A stretch of 17,032 nt of DNA from Russula earlei (lineage: Eukaryota; Basidiomycota; Agaricomycetes; Russulales; Russulaceae): positions 1 through 17,032 of the forward strand of contig JAGFNK010000981.1 of NCBI GenBank assembly GCA_025769875.1. The letters are read 5' to 3'. Shown one piece after another: positions 1 to 8,750 of this stretch; the stretch's first letter is position 1; each line of letters starts with the position of its first letter. Below the pieces are notes generated by a model. It was given only the letters and a program-made list of their open reading frames with translations, did not search any database and was not told the origin of the DNA. The position numbers and the translations under genes were made by a program.

Positions 1-752
1 TGAGCCACATTGGCTCTTTTGAGGCGGCGTCGGCAGCGGAAGAGGTCGTCTCGCGTCCCTCGTATGTCGCCCTCAAGGAGATCTTGCCTAACGAGCAGGT
101 CACTGAGGTGGGAGTCAAGTGAGTTGTATCTGAAAATGTCAGCCACAACCCCCCAGTCTGTATCGCGGTCGGCTTCTTCGAGGACGTAGGGCAGTTCAGC
201 TGAGTCGGCCCCAATAAGTTGGATGAACCATGGGGGGAGACTCTCGGTCGGCTGATTGATGTCGTTAATGGGGGCTGCGGTGAGGCGTGCCGCATATTGC
301 AGTTCATCGGGTTGGTCTCCCAACACTCCAAGGGCCCAGGTAGGGCAGTCTTGATCTCGGCGTACAAAGCGGGTGACTGCATGTGTCCCATTTCCTCCTG
401 GGATTGGAATAAGAAGGTTGGGGGTGCGGCCATCGTTGGCCCTGAAGCCTTCAGGGGCATAGACGGGGGGTTGATCTCATTCTTGCAGTTGTCACGACAA
501 ATTTGCAACTTGGGACTCAAGCTCGACAACTCGTTCATGCTGATGCTGGGCGTCTGCTGAGATGGCTTGCTGGGCAACTTCCCTAGTTCGTATGGTTTCA
601 TTGAGGCTATCAATGAACAGGCGTAATTGGGCAGGGGACAGATCAGAGTACGTGTCCAAGATGACTTGGAGCGTCCTGGGGGAGACAGGGTTGACTGGAG
701 AGGGGAGAGATGAAACGTGGGTCTCTGGGGTGGAGATATCGATAGTGGACAT
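1..752 (-). pseudogene. Accessory coiled-coil ORF downstream of chromodomain, two in-frame TGA, runs off window
   Basis: The frame opens at the first ATG (752-750, protein start MSTIDIST) after a stop at 897 and stays open to the window edge except for TGA at 492-494 and 477-479. The part before the first stop has 86 residues and ends in a heptad-like acidic/basic helix (HERVVELESQVANLS), a probable coiled coil; the two TGA fall where arginine would suit the heptads. The part after the stops (about 158 codons) is acidic with conserved-looking tryptophans (WALGVLG, PPWFIQLIG, DTDWGVV) and ends in a basic RCRRRLKR stretch. I do not recognise the family. Position suggests an extra ORF carried by the retrotransposon, after the chromodomain. 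The same DNA is also open in the pol frame, so which frame is selected is uncertain, although this one is more protein-like. Confidence 0.6.
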
Positions 753-872
753 ATTGCAGTGGAAATGTTTGAGGATGTCGTTGTAGGCTGTAATGTGGGT
801 GCTTTTATACGTATGGGTAGATGAGGTTTCTGGGATCGGTGGTATTTCGGTAGAAGTGGTCTTAAGGTGGGG

Positions 873-1054
873 TTTGTTGCTTCTGTCCACATAGCATCAC
901 TGACAGGACGCTTGGCCCATTTTACCAGATATTGGAGTTGTTGGCGTTTTCCTATTCGTTGATGGTTCATGATAACTTCAGGTTCTAGTTGTCCTCCTTC
1001 TTCAAGAAGAGGCAGTGGCGGCATTACGGGGGTTGTACCGTACGCAGATGTGGT
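873..1054 (-). pseudogene. pol: Chromodomain at C-terminus of gypsy pol (behind a TGA)
   Basis: Directly after the TGA at 1055-1057 the pol frame continues, and after about 15 residues reads LLEEGGQLEPEVIMNH, then a basic QRIGKRQQ and QYLVKWAKRP with a final MWTEA. This matches the chromodomain of chromoviral integrases (an E-V-E-x-I-like strand, then YLVKWxG..xxxTWE). Chromodomains there bind modified histones and direct integration to heterochromatin; this is family knowledge, not shown here. The usual glycine after VKW is replaced (AKRP), so it is a divergent copy. Without suppression of the TGA the chromodomain would not be translated. The pol frame stays open past it to position 1. Confidence 0.75.
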
Positions 1055-3739
1055 TCAATGAGGTGTTAATAGTGAGGTGTGGAAGACATCATGGATATGC
1101 CACATCGTGGGTAATTGTAATCGATATGCCACAGGGGAGATCTTCTGTAGGATCTTGAATGGTCCATGTCTCTTGGGTGCCAACTTGGGGGTTAGATATG
1201 GTAGGGATAAATTCGAGGCTTCTAGCCATACTTCTTGTCCTTTGCGATACAGGTCAGCTGGTACTGGGTGATTCTGTGCCATAAGGTTGATCGCGGCAAT
1301 CGCCTGAGCTTGTTTATTCCGGAGAATCACCATACGCGCTTCTGTGAACTCATTGTTAGTTGGGACCCCAAGTTGGGGATGGAGTTGGATCCTATAGCCA
1401 AGTAAAGCCTCTGATGGTGACATCTTAATGGTACCGTTGGTTCTGTCATTGTATATGGCTGATGCAATAGATAACCAGTTACTCCAGTCAGTTTGATCAT
1501 AGGTGATTAGACGGAGATATTGCTCAATCCACTGGTTTGCTCGTTCGGATGACCCATCTGTCCTGGGGTGGAATGCGGTGGATAAATTTTGATTTATACC
1601 GAGACGTGCTGCAAGGGCTTTCCCAAAATGTGATGTAAAACGTGGATCTCTATCTGTTATCACCTTTTCTGGTAATCTGAACCACCGATAGATGTGGTCC
1701 ATATACAATTGAGTTATTTGTGGTCCGGTTATCGTCGTCACGCAGGGAAGGAATATTGCTGCTCGGGTTGCTCCATGGTCGATTATGGTTAGAATGGCGT
1801 CATACTCATTACTCTTGGGTAGTTGGGTGATAAGGTCCAAGGCGATTTGACGGAATGGCAAAGAGTCTTGTTTGGTGGGGATACGGTATAGCGGAACTCG
1901 AGATGGATGTGTTTTGTTTTTATTTTGTTGGCAGGTTGTGCATCCTGCTACATAGTCTTTGACCCATTGGGCCATTCCAGGCCACCAGTAACGTGACATT
2001 GCTTGTTTAATTGTTTCGTCTTGACCTGGGTGTCCCGCGGTCGGGGCATCATGGAGCTCTTGTAATAGTCTTTGTTTAATTGGGAGTTCCGGTGGGACTA
2101 CTATTCTTCCGTTCAGTTGCCAGAGGCCATTGACTTTTGTGATGCCATATGTTCGTGCCCAGTTTTTGAGTAGAGTTGGATGTCGATTTTGTGCTTGTTC
2201 AAGGCATCCTTTAGTCGATCCTACTAACAGGGTTTTAACGAAGAGTTTTGGTGGCAGTATCGTCATATCTTCATTATCATTCTGCCCTTTGTCTTCTGTT
2301 GGGGGTCTGGATAGCAGGTCAGCTGCTGAATGGGTTTTTCCTGGGACATGCTTAATCTCTAGCCAGTAGTCTTGTAATTCTGTGAACCATCGTGCTACCC
2401 TTCGATTTACTTTTCGAGGATTTTTCCAATAAGTAAGATTGGTGTGATCAGTGAGCAGTGTGATGGGGTGTTGAGTGCCAGCTAGGTGTGGGCGCCAGTG
2501 AGTAAGAGCTTTGATGACCGCTAATAATTCTCTTTCGAAGATGTCATAATTGCGTTCTGTCGGGGAGAATGTTGTTGAATAAAAGGCGATGGGGTGTCGT
2601 TTTGGCTTATGTTGTTGGTTTGGGTTTGATTCTCCCTCTTGTGAGAGTATGGCTCCCATGCCATACACTGACGCATCAGTTTCAAGTGTAAACGGTTTGG
2701 TGTAATCTGGTTGCGTGAGGACTGGACTTTTGCATATTAATGTCTTGAGGGTTTCAAACGCATCCTGTTGGGGTTTGTGCCAGATCCATGATGTTGTTTT
2801 CTTTGTAAGATCGAGTAGTGGTCGTGCGATTTTTGAGTAATTGGGTATGAAGTATCGGTAGAAACCTGTGAACCCAAGGAACGCACATATTTCTGTGGGA
2901 TTTGTTGGTGTAGGCCATTGTCGTACGCTTGCTACCTTTTTGGGATCCATTTGAATAGTATTGCCTTGTAATGTTACCCCTAGGAATTCGATAGTGTCTT
3001 GTTCAAATTGACACTTCTCTGGTTTGAGGTATAGGTCGTGCTTTTGTAGTTTGTCTAGCACTTTGTGCACATATTCTTCGTGCCTTGGGTCATTCTTGGT
3101 GGTTGCAATAAGGATATCGTCCATGTATATTACAAGCCATCCTTCACGGAGTTCTTCTTCGAAGATTGCATTCATCATGGTTTGGAATGTGGCTGGGGAG
3201 TTCGTAAGTCCAAAAAACATAACCGTTGGTTCGAATAATCCTTCGTTGGTAAGGAAGGCTGCCTTCCATTGATCGCCATCCTTGATTCGTATGTTGTTGT
3301 ACCCCCAGTGGATGTCGAACTTAGTGAACTTTTCTTTTCCCCTAACACGATTGATCAATTGGGGAATAAGTGGTAAAGGATACCGGTTTCGTATAGTCCA
3401 TTCATTCAATTTCCGATAATCTTGTACAGGTCGGAGCTTTCCATCTTTCTTCTTGATAAAGAAGAAGGGTGCTGCGTACGGGGATTTTGACGGTCGGATG
3501 TATCCCTTTGCTAAGTGTTCCTTTACGAATTTGCGCAGTTCTTCTTGTTCGCTTTGGGTCAGCGGGTATATTTTTCCGGGTAGTGTAGATGGAGCTCCGG
3601 GTTTGAGCTGTATAGCGTGGTCCCAGATTCGTGTCTCAGGGAATCGTTGGGCAGCCTCTTCGCTGAAGACTTTGGACTGTCGTTGATATTGTGTTGGTAT
3701 GGCGGTAGTTTCTGACGTGTTTGTGGTGCCGATAACGAC
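1055..3739 (-). pseudogene. pol: Gypsy pol: reverse transcriptase, RNase H and integrase
   Basis: The open segment lies between TGA at 3740 and TGA at 1055; it has no start of its own and is part of one pol frame. It begins with the linker typical of the family (VFSEEAAQRFP, WDHAIQLKPGAP) and enters RT at SPYAAPFFFIKKKDGKLRPV. Counting residues from the TTG at 3409, RT has its first Asp in KFDIHWGYNN near 32 and YMDD near 95-98. RNase H shows ETDAS (~243), ERELLA (~292), LTDHTN (~320) and AADLLSR (~363). Integrase has the HHCC zinc site (LHDAP..GHPG...CTTC, 451-492) and the DDE triad in IALDLIT (~523), VITDRDPRF (~585) and SSERANQW (~621), followed by a GPF module near 750. All catalytic residues I can place are present. 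Together these enzymes make and integrate the element's cDNA. Confidence 0.93.
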
Positions 3740-3796
3740 TCACCCGATATATAGTTCTCCTTCTTCGGTGGGTGGATTCTTGGGTTCTATCGGTTT

Positions 3797-4342
3797 TCAC
3801 CAGGTTGGTGCGCCTTCTACTTTGAGAATGAGTGGAAGGTGCGACGTGTCGATCCACCCTCTAGCCCAATTAATGTTTGGTTGTACCGCAGCGAACCAGG
3901 GGTAACCTAATATAGCTTTATGTTCCCCTAGATTAGCCAGGAAGAATCGCATTTTCGTGTGATTTTGACCGGTTTGTACAAGTAGGTCGACATAGAATTG
4001 AAGTTTTCCTATTTTGTTCGGTGTCCCATCGACATTTAGTAATTCGCGGGGTTTCTCCATGCTTTTTATTGGTAACTGAAGTTCTTGGGCATATTGTTGG
4101 TTGAGAAAGTTTTCAGTTGCCCCAGAATCGATTAGCGCTGTGGCTTCTGCCCTCTTAGTGACGGAGTGTATGTAGAAGCGAACGGTCATTGATTTCCTAT
4201 TCGACATATATACTTTGTCATCTAATTTCCTAATCCAGGCCGCACGGATTAGGTTGAGAGAAAATCCTGGGATGAAGCTAGCTTTTCTGCGAGTTCGCGT
4301 TTTTGGTCTGCAGTAAATGCATTTAGTTGCGCGCATGCAGCG
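3797..4342 (-). pseudogene. pol: Gypsy pol N-terminus: retropepsin-type protease
   Basis: The pol frame opens after a TAG at 4343-4345 and runs to TGA at 3797-3799. The protein has TALIDSGATENFL, the DSGA active-site loop of an LTR-retrotransposon aspartic protease, and later HKAILGYPWF, matching the second conserved (I-L-G) region. It would cleave the Gag-Pol polyprotein in the particle. The frame overlaps the end of gag and lies -1 to it, so protease is probably made only as a Gag-Pol fusion through the site at 4261-4267; the ATG at 4336 is not needed. The stretch 3743-3796, between two TGA codons, is in the same frame and joins protease to RT. An intron at the GGTGAGTC around 3740 is possible but unlikely, because homologous linker sequence continues in frame. 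Confidence 0.88.
4261..4267 (-). promoter_or_regulatory. Candidate -1 ribosomal frameshift heptamer (GGATTTT) between gag and pol
   Basis: Minus-strand GGATTTT sits in the gag frame as G GAT TTT, nine nucleotides (CTC TCA ACC) before the gag TAA at 4249-4251. A -1 slip gives GGA TTT in the pol frame, which is open through the overlap 4342-4249. GGAUUUU is a known -1 slippery heptamer in dianthoviruses (established knowledge), though weaker than the canonical XXXYYYZ. I did not identify a downstream pseudoknot. Confidence 0.5.
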
Positions 4343-5390
4343 CTAACGGGGTCGGACGGAGTAGCGTCAACGTAAGTGGCTTCCGTCGCGGCTTCTGTTG
4401 TAGTTTCCCAATCTATGAGGTTGGCTTGTGAGTTGAGGCGTTTGGGACAGTCGTGCGCATAATGGCCGGTTTCCCCACATTCGAAACAACTGTTATTTCA
4501 TTGTATGCGTGGTTGAGTTGTATTGTTCATTTGGGCTACTCAGCCACTAAATCCTCGTCCTCTCATTGGTCTGGACTGTCGTGGCATTCGTGCTCGATCC
4601 AGGTCCATCGGCACGGGTTGGTTTGCCATGGTTCGCGGTGCGTTGGATGAATTGAATCGAGGTTGTTCACTGTTGTTCGCAGTTCGTTGAGTGAAAAACG
4701 GTTGTCGCTGAGTGTACGTGGGCGGCGTGCGCCAGTTTCCCATCGGTGCACGTGTGGTGGGATTAGTGTTTTGTGCGCTGTTCATGAGTGCATTTCTTAG
4801 TTGTTGGGCTTTGGTAACATTGATGGCTTTCTGTTTTGCATCTCCATAGTTTTGTGGTATCGGATGAGTGAGTACGTCTCCGAGTACAGATCGTGTTAGG
4901 CCTCTGAGGAAGAGGCGTGTGACGGGTTCATCTCCTTGAACGTATCCTGCTTCGCGTGCGAGTCGTTCAAAATCTGAGATATATTGATCTATGGCGGGCC
5001 ATTTCATTTTGAGATTTTCTATAGTCATCTGGGCCTTCTGGGCTCGTTGCGTGTCCATAAACTGAGTTTGGAATTCATCCACGAATTGATCCCATACGGC
5101 GGGAATGTTATCCGTGGTAGGATTGAGCCCGTCGATCCATGCTCCCATGTCGCGAACCCATCCTTCTACTACTGGTCCTTCAATGCAGGTAAGGGTAATT
5201 GCTACCTTCCGCATTGGCGAGTCGAAGCCGGGTACACCTAGGTTGCTTCGGAAATAAGCCTTGATCCCTTCTATAAACCGCTCAGCACGGCTTCGATCCC
5301 CGTCAAATGTCGCGGGGAGGTTTCCCGAGACCTTGACGTCGGGATTGATAGGCACTACATTCTGGAGTTGTGGTGCAACAGGCGCGGGTG

Positions 5391-5460
5391 GACCTCCCGG
5401 TCCTCCAGGACCTCCTGGTCCTCCGGGGCCTCCAGGACCTCCTGGTCCCCCGGGGCCTCG
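5391..5460 (-). repeat. Short tandem repeat encoding Gly-Gly-Pro in gag
   Basis: On the plus strand it appears as alternating CCTCCAGGA, CCTCCTGGT and CCTCCGGGG 9-mers. The variants of each 9-mer differ mainly at the third codon position, so the amino-acid pattern GGP is kept while bases vary. It lies between the Ala/Pro-rich linker and the gag core. Confidence 0.9.
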
Positions 5461-5898
5461 TCTGAGTACGTTCTGTAGTGCTAGTAATATTCGCGCCGGG
5501 TCTGCAAGCGGCGGGGCCGCTGGTTGTGGTGCGGCGGCAGCGGCAGGCGCTGCGACTTGAATTACTTGTGCTGGTGCGGCTGCCATTGACAATCCTGGTG
5601 TGGGTGTGGTGAAGGAAAGAGTTGTTTGTGTAGTGAGGTCGATGTGTGGGGTCGCGTGTGGTGAGTACGGTGGTGGTGTGTCGAGAGGTGGTATGGGCGC
5701 GTGGCGAATCTGTTGATTAGTGGTGGTGTCTTCTTCGACGTCGTCGGTGGACTCTTCAGTGTCACTGGGTTCCTTAGTTCGTCCGGTTTCACGGCGTTCT
5801 ATATCTTTTCTCCTCTTTCCTGCGAGTAGTCGCTGGTCTTCGGTGAAAGAGAGTTCGTAGCAATGGTTTTCAAGGTAGTAGATGGGTACAGTGTCCTT

Positions 5899-5915
5899 CA
5901 TCAGGAAAAACCCCA
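5899..5915 (-). repeat. 17-bp sequence shared with 10191-10207, overlaps gag start
   Basis: Minus-strand TGGGGTTTTTCCTGATG ends in the gag ATG. The same 17 bases occur at 10191-10207 on the plus strand, and the match is 20 of 21 if the neighbouring bases are included. It could be the primer-binding region or a conserved leader of the element, but it does not match a tRNA 3' end that I recognise. Confidence 0.6.
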
Positions 5916-6240
5916 CTTGATAATTCCAGCATAATGTTACAAAATTATTGATAATTCTTCAATATTCTAGATTATCGCTCGGAAGCCTTGGCCCCCATAA
6001 GCAAGCAATAAATTATCAAAATTATCATGGAAGTAAACCCGCAATAATCTCATCTGGATTATTGACAATTTATCACTCGGTATTCAGACGTTGCAATGAA
6101 ATAAACAGTGATAATATTGGTGTACTTTTTTGCTATGCTACGACAAAATTATATTATCCAACTGTCCAATAGCATTATGAAATTGATGGCGCATGCCGGG
6201 TACATGACCAGCTGTTGACTGTGCAAACGTGAGTAGAGGT
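5902..6240 (-). other. AT-rich leader and probable 5' LTR of the gypsy element, ends unresolved
   Basis: The stretch upstream of gag is AT-rich and carries repeated TTATCA/TGATAA words, for example around 5920, 5947, 6015 and 6075. A minus-strand span from TGATAA near 6075 to TTATCA near 5921 would have TG...CA ends, but at 155 bp it would be very short for this family. No second LTR copy is in the window, so the ends cannot be checked. Confidence 0.35.
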
Positions 6241-6314
6241 TCTAGAACGAAGAGACGACTCACAGCTAGATCAAGTTGTTTCAGTGGTTGTTGAAACCAC
6301 AAACGAAGTGAGAC

Positions 6315-6502
6315 TCAATCTTGAAGGGCATCAAGGTCAAGCTCAGCAATCGGTACTCCTGAGATTCGAGTCGAACGAGTCGAAACAGAGGCCATGGTGT
6401 AAATAAATAGTCAGTGATACAATAACCACATAATACAGTAAACAATGTACTCACCTTGCCAGAGAGTATAGCGGCGATCAAATTTGGGGATGAGACAATG
6501 GG
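6315..6502 (-). CDS. Possible 3'-terminal exons of an unrecognised spliced gene
   Basis: A minus-strand intron at 6359-6454 (96 nt) has the donor AAG|GTGAGT, a CTGAC branch-like site and the acceptor CTCAG. Spliced, the flanking exons read HCLIPKFDRRYTLWQ joined to GVPIAELDLDALQD and a TGA at 6315. Upstream, a 57-nt candidate intron (6503-6559, donor GTGCGT, pyrimidine-rich, acceptor AACAG) keeps the frame and would join VFP to the first exon. The protein is too short to name and no complete upstream gene could be built, so this may be the tail of a small gene, a non-coding transcript or chance. Confidence 0.25.
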
Positions 6503-6558
6503 CTGTTGACCACCTGTTTTGCAACGACATGAAAATCAAAGAAAAAAAGAAAAACGCA

Positions 6559-6568
6559 CGCGGGAAAA
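6559..6568 (-). promoter_or_regulatory. TTTTCCCGCG motif, copy 1 of 3
   Basis: Minus-strand TTTTCCCGCG, the core of E2F/MCB-like cell-cycle sites in other eukaryotes. Copies also lie at 6809-6818 and 8145-8154, each near a pyrimidine-rich tract with GCGTTTTTC. Regulatory use is a guess; two copies could also be exon ends before intron-like tracts. Confidence 0.25.
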
Positions 6569-6640
6569 CATGCGTTTCTTGCCATCCGGTATCGAATGTG
6601 GGGATTGTACCATCGCCTGTGGAGGGAACTTGGAGCACTT

Positions 6641-7072
6641 CAGGAGAGGGCGGAGGGTATGAGAGAAAGCCCACTAAAACGAAAAGGACAAACGCACCTG
6701 ATCATGTGAATATCACGCGCACGCGCGAGAGAAAGCAATGAAAACGATAACAATATAGAAAGAAACAAAGAAAAAAAAACGCAGAGCCCAACACGTGAAA
6801 ATTGCACACGCGGGAAAAAATGTCGCATGATCAGGTATTCGAATATGGAGTGGTAAGAAAAAGTAAGAAAACAAAGGGGAAAAAAAAGGCCACTGTGACT
6901 GTTCTGACCCGACAGTGGGGTCTGGAAGGGCTTGTTACCTGCAAATTCGTGCCTCGCAAGCGTCTTTTCCTTCAATTTTGGCTGGTGAAAAGAAATTTTC
7001 AGGAACATGATGGAGCAAGCAGGTTGTATGACTTGAGACTCGCACACACGTCTCGATCCAGCATAATCCTGA
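6641..7072. other. Purine-rich, A-tract DNA without a supported gene
   Basis: Several A-runs with interspersed ACG and GAAAACG words, and inverted copies of CATGATCAGGT near 6693 and 6830. Both strands have open stretches (for example 6802-7104 plus and 6640-7047 minus), but they are low-complexity and show no domain or consistent splice pattern. Confidence 0.4.
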
Positions 7073-7369
7073 AACCTTCAATCTGTTCGTCCACCCAGTC
7101 TTGACGAACGGAGCGCCGTCAGTCATGCGCACGTCCAATTAACGAGTGAGCGAGACGCCATTCGACGTACCTGTCTGTGCACGCAGCGCCACACGTCTCG
7201 CCCACCTTACAGTGACTCCTACCAGCCGGACGATCGTTCTCGCTATAGGGACTCGCACGGCTCCTCCCGCCATGACTCAGAAGGGCGAGGAAGAGACCGT
7301 GACGAAAAACAATATGACTCCGGACGCAAGTTTATAAAGTTTCGGTGTGCCATGATCAGATCTGCGAGC
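7073..7369 (+). CDS. Open Arg/Asp/Ser-rich exon-like segment
   Basis: A 99-codon frame is open between TGA at 7070 and TGA at 7370 and has no ATG except near its end, so it would have to be an internal or terminal exon. The second half is strongly biased: RPPYSDSYQPDDRSRYRDSH, then GSSRHDSEGRGRDRDEKQYD. Such R/D/S-rich low-complexity sequence is common in fungal RNA-binding or intrinsically disordered proteins and is unlike the flanking DNA. No convincing acceptor and upstream exon were found; a TTTTCAG at about 6995 is one possibility. It may be an exon of an unrecognised gene or a gene fragment. Confidence 0.3.
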
Positions 7370-7551
7370 TGACATCAACACTAGGGATCCAATGAAGCGG
7401 TGGGCATACCCTTTGGCAGGAGTCATGGGCCTGAATGACGGATAGTAGCCAATGGCGAGGCAGGGAATGGCCAAAATTGTCGAAGCGCGCATTCGTTGTG
7501 AGGGGTGTCATGAAATTAAGATGATGAACAGCCGTGGAAGTATGCCAGTGA

Positions 7552-7860
7552 TCATGGACAAGATGGCATTATAGAGAAAATATAAAGGTTGTTGGCAACC
7601 AGTACCAACTCGGGGAAGAAATACTGCTGGGAAGGACGGCCAGTGACATTTGAGGTATTTGGAAGCGGGGAGAACGGCCTTTCGTGGGCCTGCAAATGGT
7701 CGCGTACATGCGCACCGCGCGACCTATTCCTGGAAGACATAAGTTAGTTAGCACTGTACACAGTAGAGGAGAGAGGGGAGAGAAAAACGAAAACTTACAA
7801 AATGCGTGAGACACCTCGTAAGCGTCTTGATGGCTGCGTCATCACCGCGATCCTGGCCAT
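7552..7860 (-). CDS. Possible small two-exon gene (79 aa), unrecognised
   Basis: ATG at 7858-7860 begins MARIAVMTQPSRRLRG; the exon ends at 7799. A good minus-strand intron follows (7730-7798, 69 nt: donor GTAAGT, pyrimidine tract, GCTAACTAAC branch region, acceptor TTCCAG). Exon 2 continues in frame as NRSRGAHVRDHLQAHERPFS and ends at a stop at 7552. Another acceptor (CTCACAG) lies just before the exon containing the ATG, so more 5' exons are possible. No domain is recognised and the codon usage is unremarkable; the splice signals are the best evidence. Confidence 0.3.
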
Positions 7861-7982
7861 GCTGTTGCTGTGAGTAAAATGTGTGTAAATAAAAGCAATA
7901 AAAAAGCGCACCGGGTTTGTGGTCACACAGAATTGTTTTCATGGGCATTGGGTATTCTTGTGGTCTGGCCTAGAGTCGCCAC

Positions 7983-8000
7983 GTGTCACTGCAGTGACAC
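7983..8000. repeat. Perfect 18-bp palindrome
   Basis: GTGTCACTGCAGTGACAC equals its own reverse complement, with a PstI-like CTGCAG centre. It could be a dimeric transcription-factor site or a chance palindrome; nothing nearby decides this. Confidence 0.9.
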
Positions 8001-8750
8001 AGGAGGAGACAGGATTGGGGGGACACAGGTAGAAGAAGAGCTTTCAAGGGTCTGCTTGGAAGAAGGGTGTGGGAAGCAGAGGGAGAGGATGAGAGAGAGG
8101 GCGCGAAAACGAAAACGAAAAACGCTCGTGTAGAAATCATAGCTCGCGGGAAAATTCGAATCACCTGTGAAATAGCCAGTGAGATATTGAGGAGACTGGC
8201 AACTTGGGAGTCTTGAACTGGGACCATGGGGAAGGAAGAGTGGGAATGGAAAGGACTGGAAAGGAAGGAGACGAAGAGGAGGAGAGGAAGGACGGCAAAA
8301 CGAAAACGAACACGCGGTCAAGACGCCGCGGTTGAAATATTTTTTTCATTGCTTAGTAATATATTGGTGCCCTACACCCCAATCCGGTGACCCTCCCACC
8401 CAGCTCATTGTTTTTTTTTTTCAAAATCGTTGCGCGCCACGCTTCACGAGTGCGAGTGTCGTTACATCGTCCCCATTCAATTGGACAACTCCAACTTCTC
8501 ATTGGTTGCCTCTCACAAGAAATCGAAGCACACACATCACATCAACCGTGCGTTGAATGAGTGTCGCCATGCTACGCTTACGTAGAGTGAACCACGAATC
8601 CTCCTGCTCCTCACCTGGCCCATCCAAATACAGGATATTCTGGTTAGAAGGGAGAATGCATCGGACAATGGGAAAGGGGAGACGTTTTACACAAGGTGAG
8701 TTATACTGAACTTAAGACCACAATTGGTGCAGATATAGATATATATAGTT
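8001..8750. other. No gene recognised; pyrimidine/purine tracts
   Basis: The plus strand is purine-rich (8025-8330), with GAAAACGAAAACG repeats at 8104-8123 and 8297-8310. On the minus strand this is a pyrimidine-rich stretch with one acceptor-like TTTCACAG near 8165. A T-run lies at 8409-8420 and CCAAT-type elements near 8475 and 8500. Open frames here are low-complexity shadows. Confidence 0.45.

Larger units (their letters stand above)
4249..5901 (-). pseudogene. gag: Gypsy gag with collagen-like repeat and CCHC zinc knuckle, two in-frame TGA
   Basis: Gag builds the cytoplasmic virus-like particle and binds the element's RNA. I start at the ATG at 5901, since the upstream GTG at 5916 is only an open-frame extension. 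An acidic/basic N-terminal part (YELSFTEDQRLLAGKRRKD) is followed by an Ala/Pro-rich linker, then about eight Gly-Gly-Pro triplets (residues ~148-171). The Retrotrans_gag-type helical core follows (PATFDGDRSRAERFIEGI ... WDQFVDEFQTQF ... ISDFERLAREAGY ... LFLRGL). After an Arg-rich RPMRGRGF segment there is TGA at 4540-4542 and another at 4498-4500. The frame then continues to the zinc knuckle CFECGETGHYAHDC (C-x2-C-x4-H-x4-C) and ends at TAA 4249. Full length would be about 550 codons. As read, the product stops before the RNA-binding knuckle. Confidence 0.9.
1..6240 (-). mobile_element. Ty3/gypsy LTR retrotransposon (chromovirus), 3' end outside window
   Basis: Read on the minus strand, gag, protease, RT, RNase H, integrase and a chromodomain follow one another in Ty3/gypsy order, and the chromodomain assigns the element to the chromoviruses. 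The internal region begins at the gag ATG (5901) and leaves the window at position 1, so the 3' LTR is not visible. The 5' LTR should lie just above 5901, but its outer edge cannot be fixed; 6240 is an estimate. Seven in-frame TGA codons (4540, 4498, 3797, 3740, 1055, 492 and 477, lowest coordinate of each) break the reading frames, so this copy is not autonomous as it stands. The catalytic motifs themselves are intact, suggesting fairly recent decay. Confidence 0.93.

Noticed and set aside
3720..3745. Intron starting at GGTGAGTC in gypsy pol
   Set aside because: Donor consensus is good, but the frame after the TGA continues with linker sequence expected of the family, so nothing appears to be spliced out.
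3453..3905. Several plus-strand open frames opposite gypsy pol
   Set aside because: Antisense shadows of the protease-RT region without their own motifs.
492..4542. TGA as a recoded sense codon (selenocysteine or alternative code)
   Set aside because: The membrane-protein gene and other reads need no recoding, and loss of CpG in CGA explains the TGA pattern more simply.
5261..5560. Collagen-like (Gly-Pro-Pro) open frame on the plus strand
   Set aside because: Shadow of the GGP repeat of gag on the opposite strand; the gag frame has the domains.
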